Counted from the stretch's first letter, positions 18,879 through 29,727 are shown. The stretch is 64,000 nt of DNA from Lysinibacillus macroides (GCF_001281525.1 NZ_LGCI01000010.1:610869-674868); one strand, 5' to 3'. Numbers and translations are program-made. Notes: generated from the sequence alone by a model not told the origin.

Positions 18879-19094
18879 TTATTTTTTGCTTGCGTCCAAT
18901 GTCACCCAGACAATTTCCTCCATGGAAATAAAGAATGGAGTTCGACTTCTAGCTAAGACAATATGGTCAGGTAATATAGATATTAAAACACCTTGCTGAA
19001 TATTTTTCTCCGTTTGCACAACAATCGCTTGACCAATCATCATTTTAAGCGTTTCGTATAAATACGGATTTGATATACTTTCCATCTGCGTCAT
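18879..19094 (-). CDS. Small DUF2642 (YuzF-like) protein
   Basis: The 71-residue protein begins MTQMESISNPYLYETLKMMI; ATG 19094 follows GGAAGGAGTG, while the longer open frame to 19166 lacks a site. The pattern GQAIVVQTEKNIQQGVLISI followed by LPDHIVLARSRTPFFISMEE is that of the short Sm-like beta domain of DUF2642 proteins such as YuzF. These are common in spore formers and their function is not established. It lies just downstream of dtd. Confidence 0.75.
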   Translation of the reverse strand: MTQMESISNPYLYETLKMMIGQAIVVQTEKNIQQGVLISILPDHIVLARSRTPFFISMEEIVWVTLDASKK

Positions 19095-19165
19095 ATTTAA
19101 GACACTCCTTCCTACAAAACTAACCATACTCTTTAGTATATGAAGGAATGATAGGAAATGTACCA

Positions 19166-19606
19166 TTATTTTGATTCTAATAATATTGTCACTGGACCAT
19201 CATTGATGAGTGCAACCTCCATCATTGCACCAAAAATACCTGTCTCCACCTGTAAACCATACTCACGTAATGTTTGATTAAAGGCTTCCCACAGTGGTTT
19301 TGCCACTTCTGGTCTTGCTGCACCTGTAAAGCTTGGTCGATTCCCCTTTTTGACATCCCCATATAACGTAAATTGTGAAACAGATAAAATAGCGCCCCCA
19401 TGCTCTAAAATAGAATGATTCATTTTCCCTTCAGCATCTTCCCAAAGGCGTAAATTTGCTACTTTTCTGGCTAAATAGGCGATATCCTCCTGTGTATCCT
19501 CTTGTGTGATGCCCACTAAAAGTACATAGCCTTGATCAATCGCTCCTGTCACAGCTCCATCCACTGTTACAGAAGCAGCCTTACTACGCTGTAATACTAT
19601 TTTCAT
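19166..19606 (-). CDS. dtd: D-aminoacyl-tRNA deacylase
   Basis: Dtd hydrolyses D-amino acids mischarged on tRNA, including D-Tyr, and glycine on tRNA-Ala. The ATG at 19606 ([17 protein letters not shown]) with GGAG nine bases upstream is preferred to an in-frame start seven codons earlier. The two signature motifs are present: [19 protein letters not shown] and the cis-Gly-Pro motif [11 protein letters not shown] at the C-terminus. The 146-residue length is standard. It follows relA by 36 bases, as in B. subtilis (yrvI). Confidence 0.96.
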   Translation of the reverse strand: MKIVLQRSKAASVTVDGAVTGAIDQGYVLLVGITQEDTQEDIAYLARKVANLRLWEDAEGKMNHSILEHGGAILSVSQFTLYGDVKKGNRPSFTGAARPEVAKPLWEAFNQTLREYGLQVETGIFGAMMEVALINDGPVTILLESK

Positions 19607-19642
19607 GCATTCAAGCTCCAATCCCATCTATGTTGCTTGCGA

Positions 19643-21838
19643 TTAATTGATCACTCGCTGGACCGAATAAATATCGGGTGTTTGCTTAATCCGTTCAACA
19701 ACTTTATGCAAATGCGAAATATTTGAAATAGATATTGTTAAATGAATTGTAGCGATCTTATCATGGTCGGCACGCCCACTTACCGCTAAAATATTTGTTT
19801 TCGTTTCGCTGACAATTTGCATGACCTCGTTTAAAATACCTGGTCGATCAAATGCCGACACTTCAATATCAACAGGGTATTCTTTTTTCTCAGGCGTCAC
19901 GCCATGCTCCCATTCCACTGCGATTAAACGTTCCTGCTCATCCTCGACTTGAATATTTGGACAGTCGGCACGGTGCACAGAGACACCTCTCCCCTTTGTA
20001 ATAAAGCCAACAATCTCATCGCCAGGCACAGGCGTACAGCAGCGTGAAAGCCGAATCAGCATATTATCGATGCCTTTGACAATCACACCTGATTCTGTAC
20101 GTTTTTGTGGAACCGGATTTTTCATTTTTTGTTCGATTTTCTCTAGGGCTTCTTCCTGCTCACGCTCTTTACGACGTTTTTCTGCTAAACGATTCACGAC
20201 TTGCTGTGCCGTAATACCATTCATACCAACTGCCGCATACAAATCCTCTTCATTTGTATAGTTAAATTTATCACAAACACGCTTTAAATTATCTGCTGAC
20301 ATCGTTTCTTTTACATCAAAATCTTGTGCGCGAATTTCTTTTTCAATCATGTCTTTTCCTTTGACAATATTTTCTTCGCGCAGATGACGTTTAAAGAATT
20401 GTTTTATTTTATTTTTTGCCTGTGAGGATTGAGCGATCTTCAACCAATCACGGCTTGGTCCAAAGGATTGCTTAGATGTTAAAATCTCAATAATATCGCC
20501 TGTTTTTAATGGCGTATCAAGCGGCACCATTTTACTGTTGACCTTCGCACCAATTGTACGATTGCCAACTTCTGAATGGACACGATAAGCAAAGTCAATC
20601 GGGACAGAGCCTGCTGGTAGCTCAATGACATCCCCTTCAGGTGTAAAGACATAAACCATATCAGAGAATAAATCAAATTTTAAAGATTCCATAAATTCTT
20701 CAGCATTGGATGATTCATTTTGGAATTCTAAAATTTCACGGAACCATGTTAATTTTTGATCAACATTTTGTTTTTGGTGATCAACCTTTCTACCCTCTTT
20801 ATATGCCCAGTGCGCCGCGATCCCATACTCAGCAATTTTGTGCATTTCCTTCGTACGAATTTGTACCTCTAATGGATCACCATAAGGTCCAATGACGGTT
20901 GTATGCAAGGATTGATACAGGTTTTGCTTAGGCATCGCTATATAGTCTTTAAAGCGACCTGGCATTGGCTTCCACAACGTATGAACAATGCCTAAAACGG
21001 CATAGCAATCTTTAATGCTATCGACAAGAACACGAATGGCTAATAAATCATAAATCTCATTAAACTGCTTTTTTTGCAGGACCATTTTGCGATAAATACT
21101 ATAAATATGCTTGGGGCGACCATACACATCTGCATCAATTTCTACTTCTGCCAGTTGTGACTTCATCTCAGCCATAACATTTTCTAAATAAGCCTCACGT
21201 TCTTCCCGCTTTTTCTTCATCAAACTAACAATACGGTAATATTGCTGTGGATTTAAATAGCGAAGTGCTGTATCTTCCAGCTCCCATTTGACAGCTGAAA
21301 TTCCAAGACGATGTGCAAGTGGTGCAAAGATTTCTAGTGTTTCTTTCGAAATACGTCGTTGTTTTTCAGCAGGTAAATGCTTTAATGTACGCATATTATG
21401 GAGACGGTCTGCTAGCTTAATTAAAATAACGCGGATATCCTGTGCCATCGCTACAAACATTTTTCGATGATTTTCCGCCTGCTGGGCCTCTTTTGATAAA
21501 TATTTAATTTTCCCTAATTTTGTTACACCATCAACAAGTACTGCTACTTCTTCACCAAATTCCCGTACCAAATCATCCCGCGTAACATCCGTATCTTCGA
21601 CAACATCATGTAAAAAACCTGCTGCCACAGTTGCTGGGTCCATTTGTAATTCAGCGAGAATACCTGCTACTTGTACTGGGTGAATAATATACGGTTCACC
21701 AGAGCTACGGAATTGCTCAATATGGGCATCCCTTGCTAATTCATATGCTTTTTTCACGAATGCGACATTTTCATCATTCATGTAGGATTTGACTAACTCA
21801 AAAACGTCCTCAGGAGTCAAAATTTGCTCTTTCGCCAT
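19643..21838 (-). CDS. relA: Bifunctional (p)ppGpp synthetase/hydrolase Rel
   Basis: Rel makes and degrades the alarmone (p)ppGpp in response to uncharged tRNA on the ribosome. The 731-residue protein has all domains: an HD hydrolase near the N-terminus ([33 protein letters not shown]), the synthetase ([34 protein letters not shown]), TGS ([17 protein letters not shown]), a zinc-finger/helical region with [20 protein letters not shown], and a C-terminal ACT domain ([20 protein letters not shown]). Start ATG 21838 follows AGGTGGA. It is upstream of dtd. In B. subtilis apt is directly upstream; here the psu/MFS/marR insertion separates them. Confidence 0.98.
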   Translation of the reverse strand: MAKEQILTPEDVFELVKSYMNDENVAFVKKAYELARDAHIEQFRSSGEPYIIHPVQVAGILAELQMDPATVAAGFLHDVVEDTDVTRDDLVREFGEEVAVLVDGVTKLGKIKYLSKEAQQAENHRKMFVAMAQDIRVILIKLADRLHNMRTLKHLPAEKQRRISKETLEIFAPLAHRLGISAVKWELEDTALRYLNPQQYYRIVSLMKKKREEREAYLENVMAEMKSQLAEVEIDADVYGRPKHIYSIYRKMVLQKKQFNEIYDLLAIRVLVDSIKDCYAVLGIVHTLWKPMPGRFKDYIAMPKQNLYQSLHTTVIGPYGDPLEVQIRTKEMHKIAEYGIAAHWAYKEGRKVDHQKQNVDQKLTWFREILEFQNESSNAEEFMESLKFDLFSDMVYVFTPEGDVIELPAGSVPIDFAYRVHSEVGNRTIGAKVNSKMVPLDTPLKTGDIIEILTSKQSFGPSRDWLKIAQSSQAKNKIKQFFKRHLREENIVKGKDMIEKEIRAQDFDVKETMSADNLKRVCDKFNYTNEEDLYAAVGMNGITAQQVVNRLAEKRRKEREQEEALEKIEQKMKNPVPQKRTESGVIVKGIDNMLIRLSRCCTPVPGDEIVGFITKGRGVSVHRADCPNIQVEDEQERLIAVEWEHGVTPEKKEYPVDIEVSAFDRPGILNEVMQIVSETKTNILAVSGRADHDKIATIHLTISISNISHLHKVVERIKQTPDIYSVQRVIN

Positions 21839-21990
21839 AACATGTCCACCTTGCTCGTCAAATTTTTCAGATTAGATATAAAGTTAATTGTATAAAACAT
21901 TATAGTCGATTGTAAAGAGACTGTATCATTTAGTTGCGTTAATCTCGTGAACAGTTTGAAAAATAGAAAAAATATTCTTCTTTTTAATAA

Positions 21991-22025
21991 AAAAGACCCT
22001 CTGCGACTTCACGTCACAAAGAGTC
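21991..22025 (-). terminator. Terminator after psuG
   Basis: On the minus strand GACTCTTTGTGACG pairs with GTCGCAGAGGGTC around TGAA, followed by a T-run. Confidence 0.8.
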
Positions 22026-22043
22026 CTTGTTTCGACAAATGGA

Positions 22044-22958
22044 TTAATGTAATTGATTGTAAGCTACAGCAATTTTCGCGCCCACTACTGCATTGTTTTT
22101 CACTAATGCAATATTCGCATCGAGACTTTTACCTTCTGTTAATTCTTTCACTTTGCCAAGTAAAAATGGTGTAACGTTTTTACCTTGAATACCATTTTCT
22201 TCAGCTTCTGTTAAAGCTTTTTCAATAATGTTTGTAATAAAGGCATGTTCTAGTGCATCCGCTTCTGGAATTGGGTTTGCGATCACAGCGCCACCTTTTA
22301 AGCCTAATTGCCATTTCGAACGTAGCATTTCCGCCACTTCCTCTGGTGTATCAAGCTGGAAGTTGACATTGAAGCCACTTTGACGTGTATAGAATGCTGG
22401 TAATTCAGCCGTACCATAGCCAGCTACTGGTACACCTTTTGTTTCAAGGTATTCTAATGTAAGACCGATGTCTAAAATAGATTTTGCACCCGCACAGATA
22501 ACGGCAACATTTGTTTGTGCTAATTCTTCTAAATCAGCAGAGACATCCATTGTTGTTTCCGCACCACGGTGTACACCACCAATACCACCTGTAACAAAGA
22601 TTTCAATACCTGCAAGCTCTGCACAGATCATTGTCGCTGCAACTGTTGTAGCACCTAATTTTTTTGTTGCTAGTAAGTAGCCTAAATCACGACGAGAAGC
22701 TTTTGCTACATCCTCCGCATTTCCAAACATTTCAAGCTCTTCATCTGATAAACCAATTTTAATTTTGCCATCAATTAATGCAATGGTTGCTGGGACTGCA
22801 CCATGATCTCGAATAATTTGTTCAACTTCACGCGCAGTTTGCACATTTTGAGGGTATGGCATACCGTGTGAAATAATTGTTGATTCTAATGCAACAATTG
22901 GTAGACCTTTTTCTTGTCCTGCTTTTACTTCTTCTGATAATACGATGAATTCTTTCAT
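22044..22958 (-). CDS. psuG: Pseudouridine-5'-phosphate glycosidase
   Basis: PsuG splits pseudouridine 5'-phosphate into uracil and ribose 5-phosphate, breaking a C-C glycosidic bond. The start ATG 22958 ([18 protein letters not shown]) has GGAGG nine bases upstream. Family hallmarks are [16 protein letters not shown] near the N-terminus, [28 protein letters not shown] in pieces, and [20 protein letters not shown]. At 304 residues it is full length. The preceding kinase gene ends four bases upstream, so pseudouridine is phosphorylated and then cleaved by the products of one operon. Confidence 0.96.
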   Translation of the reverse strand: MKEFIVLSEEVKAGQEKGLPIVALESTIISHGMPYPQNVQTAREVEQIIRDHGAVPATIALIDGKIKIGLSDEELEMFGNAEDVAKASRRDLGYLLATKKLGATTVAATMICAELAGIEIFVTGGIGGVHRGAETTMDVSADLEELAQTNVAVICAGAKSILDIGLTLEYLETKGVPVAGYGTAELPAFYTRQSGFNVNFQLDTPEEVAEMLRSKWQLGLKGGAVIANPIPEADALEHAFITNIIEKALTEAEENGIQGKNVTPFLLGKVKELTEGKSLDANIALVKNNAVVGAKIAVAYNQLH

Positions 22959-22962
22959 GTTG

Positions 22963-24054
22963 TTATTCCTCCATTTCATTTTTCAACAAATCCACTGATA
23001 ATTCAGGTCTTACTGTATAAGGAGATGCCAATGTATTTTTTGCATTGGTTAATCCAGCATCAATACATGTCTCAAAAGCTTGTCCAGTCAGCCAGCTGTG
23101 AATGACAGCGCTGACAAAGGCATCTCCTGCTCCTGTCACATCTTCAATTTTGTCAATCACTTTTGCAGCAAAATGACCAGGTGCAATCGTTGTAGATGCT
23201 GCATATACGCCCTTGCTGCCAGCCGTGATAATGACATGCTCCGCACCTAGTTGTAGAAGCTGTTGTAAAGCTTTTTCATAATGGGTAGCGTTTTCAATTT
23301 TATGTCCAACAATCGTTTCCGCTTCATCTGTGTTACAAATAAACCAAGTTACGCCTTGTAATGTTTCAGGTAGTCGATTCATTTTTGGCGAGGATACGGG
23401 CACAATAACAAGTGGAGTAGCACGTGCAATGGCTACCTGCTGGATATACGCCACTGTTTCTTTTGGACAGTTTAAATCCAAAATAAAGCAGCCTGCGTTC
23501 ACAAGCATTGTTTCATGTTTCTTCAACAAGCTAGGTAACAGAAGGTCATAAACCTCCATATTCGCTACAGCTAGTGCTAGTTCACCCTGTTCATCCATAA
23601 TGGCAGTATAAGAACCCGTAGAAGCCTCTGCTAGCTGCTCTACATAACGTAGATTCATAAAGGATTCCGAAGCTTCTTGAATCACTTGCCAATCAGCATC
23701 TTTACCTGCCGTTGTTAGCAACGTCACTTGGTGGTTTAATCTGCCTAAGTTTTCAGCAATATTTCGACCAACGCCACCTACACTAAAGGAAGAACTGGCA
23801 GGGTTAGATGTTCCAAATTGAACATTGCCCTTTACATGGAATTTGCGGTCTAAATTAGCGCCACCGATGCAAATAATTTCATTTTCCTCGGGTAAAATAT
23901 AAGCACGACCTACAATTTTTCCTTGCTTCGTTAAACTAGACACTAAATTAGCAAGCACGGGACGTGACAGATTCATTGTATCTGCCATTTCTTGCTGAGA
24001 CATAAACGGATTCTGGCGAATTAAAGCAAGCACCGCCTGTTCTCTTTCATTCAT
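22963..24054 (-). CDS. psuK: Pseudouridine kinase with N-terminal helix-turn-helix
   Basis: The 363-residue protein fuses a winged helix (about 1-55, [20 protein letters not shown]) to a PfkB-type sugar kinase (about 60-355). Kinase motifs are [10 protein letters not shown] near its start and the DTGAGD-type anion hole [17 protein letters not shown]. With psuG next, the substrate is pseudouridine. The HTH suggests that the kinase is also the regulator of its own operon; a perfect palindrome over the -10 box upstream fits. Start ATG 24054 follows AAAAGGTGA. Related HTH-PfkB proteins are known in other bacteria next to psuG. Confidence 0.93.
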   Translation of the reverse strand: MNEREQAVLALIRQNPFMSQQEMADTMNLSRPVLANLVSSLTKQGKIVGRAYILPEENEIICIGGANLDRKFHVKGNVQFGTSNPASSSFSVGGVGRNIAENLGRLNHQVTLLTTAGKDADWQVIQEASESFMNLRYVEQLAEASTGSYTAIMDEQGELALAVANMEVYDLLLPSLLKKHETMLVNAGCFILDLNCPKETVAYIQQVAIARATPLVIVPVSSPKMNRLPETLQGVTWFICNTDEAETIVGHKIENATHYEKALQQLLQLGAEHVIITAGSKGVYAASTTIAPGHFAAKVIDKIEDVTGAGDAFVSAVIHSWLTGQAFETCIDAGLTNAKNTLASPYTVRPELSVDLLKNEMEE

Positions 24055-24076
24055 AGCATCACCTTTTATTATATTT

Positions 24077-24111
24077 GTTTATATTATAAACTTTTGTTTG
24101 ATATAAGTCAA
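24077..24111 (-). promoter_or_regulatory. psuK promoter with palindromic operator over the -10
   Basis: TTGACT (24106-24111) and TATAAT (24083-24088) are separated by 17 bases. The 15-bp palindrome GTTTATAATATAAAC (24077-24091) covers the -10 box, so a bound protein would block polymerase. Confidence 0.65.
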
Positions 24112-24147
24112 AAAAAGTTGAACCCATTTATTGGTGTTCAACTTTTT
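24110..24147 (-). terminator. Terminator after the MFS gene at 24153
   Basis: GTTGAACACC and GGGTTCAAC arms around AATAAAT, followed on the minus strand by T7; it touches the psuK -35 box. Confidence 0.75.
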
Positions 24148-24152
24148 CATTA

Positions 24153-25400
24153 TTAATACGCTTTTGGTTGCTTTTTAATAATAATCACACATAAACTCGC
24201 TATAGCACAAAATAGTCCTGCTAGAAAAAAAGCCCATGTGTAGGCATTGAAAAACTTATAGATAAGTCCTCCCCCATATGCAGCAACGGCAGCTCCTACT
24301 TGATGTGCTGCAAATATCCAGCCGTAGATAACACTACTTTGCTGCATACCAAATGTTTGACGTGTAATGCTAATGGTTGGCGGCACTGTGGCAATCCAAT
24401 CCAGCCCATAAAAAATTGTAAAAATCGTTAATAACACAAGTGACCCTTGGGCAAGCGCATAAGGCAGTAATAATAAAGAAGCCCCTCTTAATAAATAATA
24501 CCAAAACAATAGCCAACGATTATCAAAACGATCAGATAGCCAGCCTGAGATCGTTGTCCCAAGTAAATTAAAGACTCCCATAAATGACAGCAATGACGCA
24601 GCAGTCACTAAAGGAATACCAAAGCTAATACAATAGGAAACAAAATGCGTACCAATTAATCCACTTGTCGATAGCCCGCAAATAAAAAAGCTACCTGCTA
24701 ATAGCCAAAACGCTTTTACTTTAACTGCCACTAACAAACCATTAAAGGCAATCGTAATTGGATTTTTATTTAGTTGAATTGCTTGCTTCTCTACCACATC
24801 TTCCTGCCCATAAGGCGTGGTACCGATATCCTGAGGTTTATTTTTAATGACGAGAGCAATCAATATAAACATCATGACACTAAGAATAAGAATTAAACTG
24901 ATAGCGCCTCTCCAAGAATAGTGTTCAATCATCATAGCTAGCACTGGCAGTAAAATTAATTGACCTGTTGCTGTACTAGCCGTTAGAATACCAACCGCTA
25001 ATCCTCTTCGTTTTACAAACCAATGATTGGCTACATAGGGGCTAAGTACTGTTAAAAAGAGACTTGCACCAAGACCAATAATGCCTCCCCAAATAATAAT
25101 TAATTGCCATGCTTGGCTCATAAAAAATGTAAAAGTCATCCCTACAGCTAAAGTAGCCATTGCGCCTAACATCATTTTCTTTAAGCCTATAATTTCAAGT
25201 AGTGCTGCCATAAACGGTCCTGATATACCATATAAAAATAAGCTGAGTGCAAATGCTAAGGCAATTGTTGAACGTTCCCATTGAAACTCTTTTTCGAGAG
25301 GAGCAATAAAAACACCAGATGAAGAAATGGTAATCCCTGCTACAATAATCGAAAAAAATGTCACCACCAAAATAAACCAGCTATAATGAATACGTTTCAT
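24153..25400 (-). CDS. MFS transporter, monocarboxylate/oxalate-formate (OFA-like) type
   Basis: The protein of about 415 residues has twelve hydrophobic helices and begins MKRIHYSWFILVVTFFSIIV; ATG 25400 follows AGGTGG. The N-terminal half contains GVFIAPLEKEFQWERSTIAL and the central loop carries charged residues, the pattern of the MCT/OFA-like MFS group. The cargo cannot be deduced. It is divergent from a MarR regulator (25547), which likely controls it; a 12-bp palindrome sits in the shared region. Together with psuKG it forms an insertion between relA and apt. Confidence 0.82.
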   Translation of the reverse strand: MKRIHYSWFILVVTFFSIIVAGITISSSGVFIAPLEKEFQWERSTIALAFALSLFLYGISGPFMAALLEIIGLKKMMLGAMATLAVGMTFTFFMSQAWQLIIIWGGIIGLGASLFLTVLSPYVANHWFVKRRGLAVGILTASTATGQLILLPVLAMMIEHYSWRGAISLILILSVMMFILIALVIKNKPQDIGTTPYGQEDVVEKQAIQLNKNPITIAFNGLLVAVKVKAFWLLAGSFFICGLSTSGLIGTHFVSYCISFGIPLVTAASLLSFMGVFNLLGTTISGWLSDRFDNRWLLFWYYLLRGASLLLLPYALAQGSLVLLTIFTIFYGLDWIATVPPTISITRQTFGMQQSSVIYGWIFAAHQVGAAVAAYGGGLIYKFFNAYTWAFFLAGLFCAIASLCVIIIKKQPKAY

Positions 25401-25437
25401 AAAACCACCTACTTTCTCTCTGTCTATTGTAAAAAGC

Positions 25438-25449
25438 ATGTATATACAT
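25438..25449. promoter_or_regulatory. Candidate MarR operator in the divergent intergenic region
   Basis: ATGTATATACAT is a perfect 12-bp palindrome. A second inverted pair, TGTCAAG (about 25475) and CTTGACA (about 25510), lies closer to the marR start. Both are plausible sites for the MarR dimer; this is inference. Confidence 0.35.
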
Positions 25450-25546
25450 ATATAATGATTGGAACGATAATAGTTGTCAAGAAGTGATTTCTAGCTCTTC
25501 GGTGTATACTTGACATAAGTTGATTTTTTTAAAGGAGTGTAAAGCT

Positions 25547-26002
25547 ATGAAAGACATAGATTATACACAAATATGTGTTTGTGCAAACCTTCGTAAAAAA
25601 ACGAGAGTGGTCACGCAATTATATGATAAGCTGCTTCAGCCCACAGGTTTAAAAATTACGCAATATTCTATGCTTGCCAATATCGCTCATCAGCAAGCTG
25701 TCTCTATTAGCCGCTTAGGTGAAATATTGCTGCTTGATCAAACAACAATCACACGCAATATTCGTTTATTAAAAGAGCAAGGTTATGTGGAATTAACGAA
25801 AGACGCACAAGATGCTCGTAGCAAAAATATTACTCTTACTGATAAGGGCATAGCAAAACTCGATGAAGCAAGGCCAATTTGGCAAACTCTTCAAAAGAGA
25901 GTAATTGATGATATTGGCATCGAGAAATACGCAGATTTCTATAATACCTTGCGAACACTGCAAAAAATTATCAAGTCTTATGATGACGAAGATAACACAT
26001 AA
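25547..26002 (+). CDS. MarR-family transcriptional regulator
   Basis: The 151-residue protein begins MKDIDYTQICVCANLRKKTR, with AAAGGAGTG before ATG 25547. The winged helix is clear (SISRLGEILLLDQTTITRNI for the recognition region, then LTKDAQDARSKNITLTDKG for the wing). The two cysteines at ICVC near the N-terminus could sense oxidation, but this is only a possibility. It is divergent from the MFS gene at 24153 and probably represses it. A strong bidirectional terminator follows. Confidence 0.9.
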   Translation: MKDIDYTQICVCANLRKKTRVVTQLYDKLLQPTGLKITQYSMLANIAHQQAVSISRLGEILLLDQTTITRNIRLLKEQGYVELTKDAQDARSKNITLTDKGIAKLDEARPIWQTLQKRVIDDIGIEKYADFYNTLRTLQKIIKSYDDEDNT

Positions 26003-26004
26003 GA

Positions 26005-26051
26005 AAAACCGCCTAACATCAAGTGAAAAAACTTGATGTTAAGCGGTTTCT
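26005..26051. terminator. Bidirectional terminator between marR and apt
   Basis: AAACCGCCTAACATCAAG and CTTGATGTTAAGCGGTTT pair around TGAAAAAA; both genes end into it. Confidence 0.85.
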
Positions 26052-26060
26052 TTAACTCTT

Positions 26061-26573
26061 TTAATATTGAATAAGCGCTTTAATAGCTAAGTCGCCAAGC
26101 TTCTCACGACCATTTAATTCTACAAGCTCGATTAGGAAGGCACAGCCCACTACTTGACCACCTAATTGCTCGACTAAACGAACAGTTGCCTCCACTGTAC
26201 CACCAGTTGCTAGTAAATCATCACAAATTAATACTTTTTGTCCCGGTTTAATAGCATCTTTATGCATTGTTAATGTATCTTTACCATATTCAAGACCATA
26301 ATCCACACTAATCACTTCTCGTGGTAATTTACCAGGCTTACGAACAGGGGCAAAGCCAATTTGCAACGCATAGGCAACGGGACAGCCAATAATAAAGCCA
26401 CGAGCTTCAGGGCCTACGACAATTTCAGCACCTAATTCCTTTGCATATTTAACAATTTCGTCTGTTGCATATTTATAGGCAGGGCCGTTATCCATAATTG
26501 TCGTGATATCTCTGAAGGTAATGCCCTCTTTCGGCCAGTTTTCAACCGTTGTCACATATTGCTTTAAATCCAT
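26061..26573 (-). CDS. apt: Adenine phosphoribosyltransferase
   Basis: Apt salvages adenine to AMP with PRPP. The start at ATG 26573 ([20 protein letters not shown]) follows GTAGGAGG; the open frame upstream overlaps the end of recJ and is not used. The PRPP-binding motif is [18 protein letters not shown], and [14 protein letters not shown] is the N-terminal family signature. At 170 residues it is full length. It follows recJ by 31 bases, the recJ-apt order of B. subtilis. Confidence 0.97.
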   Translation of the reverse strand: MDLKQYVTTVENWPKEGITFRDITTIMDNGPAYKYATDEIVKYAKELGAEIVVGPEARGFIIGCPVAYALQIGFAPVRKPGKLPREVISVDYGLEYGKDTLTMHKDAIKPGQKVLICDDLLATGGTVEATVRLVEQLGGQVVGCAFLIELVELNGREKLGDLAIKALIQY

Positions 26574-26604
26574 GTAATTGTTCCTCCTACGAAACGTTTT
26601 TCGT

Positions 26605-29600
26605 CTAGTTCTGTAATCGTTCATCAAACCATTGTTTTAATTCAATATAAGGGGCATACACTAATTTTTGCTCCATTTCAATCTGCTGTGAACGTTGTTT
26701 GTAAGACGGTGCCTCTGTTAGTGCTTGTTTTGGAGCATTTACGTTGACAGTCGTCAGTCCATTCTCCATTTTAACAAAACCAAGCTCAAAAAACACCTTT
26801 GTCATAAACTTTAATATTTCTAATGGCCATCCCGTATGCTTGGCTAAATCTGCAATATGCATGTCGAGTGGAAACGCTGGTCGATTTTTCAAAAATTTAT
26901 AATACCACGCAAATTGCTCTCTTGTTGGCAAGCCATTAAAATATTGTGAGTCAGGCATATAAAAATGCGCATAAATACGTGAGGGTGCTGTTTGCTGTAG
27001 AATTGCTTCTAGTCTTTCAATGTTTTGTGGTAAATCTAACAGCACAATATAATCACATTGATCAATATTGGATAAGGTCGAATCAACTACCATAATGGAA
27101 ACACCAATTAATGACTGATAATAGGTCATCGTTTCAGGGCGAAAGGCAATAAACAGTGCCTCGTCCTTCGGTATCGTATGGAGCCAACGAGCGGTTTGAC
27201 GAATACCTCGAATATCAAATAGTTGCCATTCTGTTGTTTGTACATCCTCAATCATAAATTGAGCCTTTTTACGTCCCTGCCATTCATTAATTTGTAAATC
27301 ACCTATAAAGGACACTTTAATACCGTATGTTAGCTCATCCTGTAAATGCCCTTTATTAAAGCCCACACTATCTAATTTTTCATAGCCATCGGTTAATTCC
27401 ATTTTTATATGATTTTCAGCCGCTCCAATTTTACGCATGGATGCGATTTCTACATTCTCTAGCACATAAACAGGCTTTGGAAAATCCGTACCAAACGGCC
27501 CAAGTGTGGCGATTTCCTCAATGGCTTCTGCTGAAATTTCATCGAGACGTAGCGGAATATCAATATGGACAACAGGTGTTAATTGCTCCTCTGTTAAACA
27601 AGCCCTTGCTTGAGCATCCAAACGTGTGCGTAATTCGTCCACATGCTCCATTGGCAGGGTCATACCTGCTGCCATAGGATGTCCACCGAAATGCGGTAAA
27701 ATATCTCGATTTTTCGCAAGCTCATTATATAAATGAAAGCCCGCAATACTACGAGCAGAGCCCTTTGCTGTCCCTTTGTCCGCATCAAGTGATAACACAA
27801 TGGTTGGGCGATAATATAGCTCCACTAAACGCGAGGCAACAATACCGACAACCCCTGCATTCCAGCCTTCACCTGCCACAACAAGCACTAAGGAATCGCC
27901 AATTTTTTTATCTGCTTCAATCAGTGCAATGGCCTCATCTGTAATGCTTTTGACAAGATTTTTGCGCTCTATATTGCAGGCATTGAGCTGCTTGGCTAAG
28001 GCCGCTGCTTTTGTACTATCCTCAGCCATTAATAGCTCGACGCCCGGAGCCGCTTCCCCAAGTCGCCCTACAGCATTTAAGCGTGGACCAAAATAAAAGC
28101 CAATCGTTTCTTCAGTAATTTTCGCCTGCTCTGTGCTCGCTACATCACACAGCGCCTGTACCCAAGGACTAAGTGAACGCTGCATTTCCTGTATACCGCG
28201 CTTCACAAGATAACGATTTTCATCCACTAACGGTACTAAATCCGCTACCGTCCCAATCGCCACAAACTCCAGCAAATGTATTGGCAGCTCCCCATAAAGA
28301 GCGTGTGCCAACTTAAAGGCTACCCCAACGCCCGCCAGCTCACCAAATGGATAATGTCCCTCTGGTAAACGGGGATGTAAAATAATATCTGCTGGCGGTA
28401 GCTCGTCACCTGGCTCATGGTGGTCTGTCACAATGACATCCATGCCAAGCTCCTTCGCCACTCGAATAGGCTCAATGCCCGATATTCCATTATCCACTGT
28501 AATGATTAACTGTACACCCTCTTCAGAGGCCTCACGAAATAGTGCTTCGTGCGGACCATAACCATGGATAAAACGATTCGGGATCTTAAACGTTACATCC
28601 GCTCCAAGGTCCAGCAAAACATTGAGTATAACGGTTGTGCTTGTGATTCCATATAGTGATAGGTAAGCCTTTGAAGTCATCTCCAGCTTTTCCCCCACTT
28701 CACACCGTGCGTGAGATTTTCACCTCACACGGCGTTCCATCGAAAACATTCAAAACTTTTGTAATCTCATAACTTAACAAAATTCACCTATGATTTGTTA
28801 TGCATTTATAAGTATTTGAAAGTTCCGACTAGAGCCTATCCCTCCACCGCTTATTATCACGGTTTCAACGGTACTGTGACTCCACTCTCACGGAAAGTTA
28901 ATCAGTTTTAATAGGTTGCCCTTTTATATACTGAACTGCTTCATAGGTAGGTTAATACCTCCACATCCTCCGCTTTCCACGTTCCGATTCCTTTATCCTT
29001 ACATATATCCGTAGGTTTCTCCTATAGTCCTGTATGCTGGAACTTGCCTGTAACAAGCTATGGGCTTTCATAACGCCAGATTCTTACTCCCCCACACATA
29101 CGATGGCACTGCCACCCATTGCATTTCTACAATGTCTACGTCTAGACCTGTACATTCAGAGATTTGTCAGTGCTTATGCAGCACATTCTAACCATAGATA
29201 TTTTTTGGACTCCCGGCATATAGGATACACCGTCTACCGCTAGACAGCTTTCGTGATTTACAATTATCGTAAACTTACGGTATCTCTCTGCCGACTTCAC
29301 CGAGCTTCATACTTTGCTATTTAACCTTAGTCAAAGCATGTCGGAGTATCAGAGTAGGCGTTTCAGGGCGTTACTCCGTCATTCCACCTATCAAGAAATC
29401 AGTTCTCCTAGAAAATCTAGTATCTAAGCTTTTCACTTAGAAACGTGTCGCACCCGCATCATAATCGCCGTAAATCAAGATTTTCTCACCCTTCTCTAAT
29501 GCTTGCTCAATTCGTGCGACAGCTTCAGTCATGCCGGGCATTAGAAATGGATCATGGATACTTGCTTCAGTCATATTTAATAGACTCTCTGCATCTGCTG

Positions 29601-29727
29601 GTGTTTCACAGCCTCTTGCCGCTAAAATTTTCGCTGCAATCGCAGAAAGTTGTAAGTCATTTTGCAATGCCTGGACAAGTGTGGCATCTGGACGCTCCAC
29701 CTGCCATCTTTTTTTCGATAAAATCAT
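26605..29727 (-). CDS. recJ: Single-strand DNA exonuclease RecJ, interrupted by a group II intron (exons 29727-29454 and 28652-26605)
   Basis: RecJ degrades single-stranded DNA 5'-to-3' in recombination and repair. Exon 1 (start ATG 29727 after AGGAAGTGAG) ends in LIYGDYDA plus the first base of the next codon; exon 2 supplies the other two bases and continues [20 protein letters not shown]. The junction therefore rebuilds DHH motif I (DYDADG), whose aspartates bind metal. Later motifs are [29 protein letters not shown] and, in the DHHA1 domain, [15 protein letters not shown]. The spliced frame is 2,322 nt, 773 residues, a normal RecJ length, with no stop. Without splicing, exon 1 reads into a TAA shortly after the junction. 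Confidence 0.92.
28653..29453 (-). mobile_element. ORF-less group II intron inside recJ, 801 nt
   Basis: The intron begins GTGCGAC (29453 leftwards; consensus GUGYG) and ends CACTAT (28653; consensus AY). Domain V lies at about 28702-28737: CGCCGTGTGAG and CTCACGCACGG pair around GTGAAAAT, the usual 34-nt catalytic hairpin. Domain VI follows (28653-28697) with a candidate branch adenosine 7-8 nt from the 3' end. The loop sequence CTGCAT (29176-29181), in a hairpin closed by GTGCT/AGCAC, pairs with the last six bases of exon 1 (ATGCGG, one G-U), which fits an EBS1-IBS1 contact. No reverse transcriptase or maturase frame is present, so splicing and mobility would need help in trans. Confidence 0.9.

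Noticed and set aside
29034-29243. 69-codon plus-strand frame in the intron
   Set aside because: It is opposite to the ribozyme domains and is not reverse-transcriptase-like.
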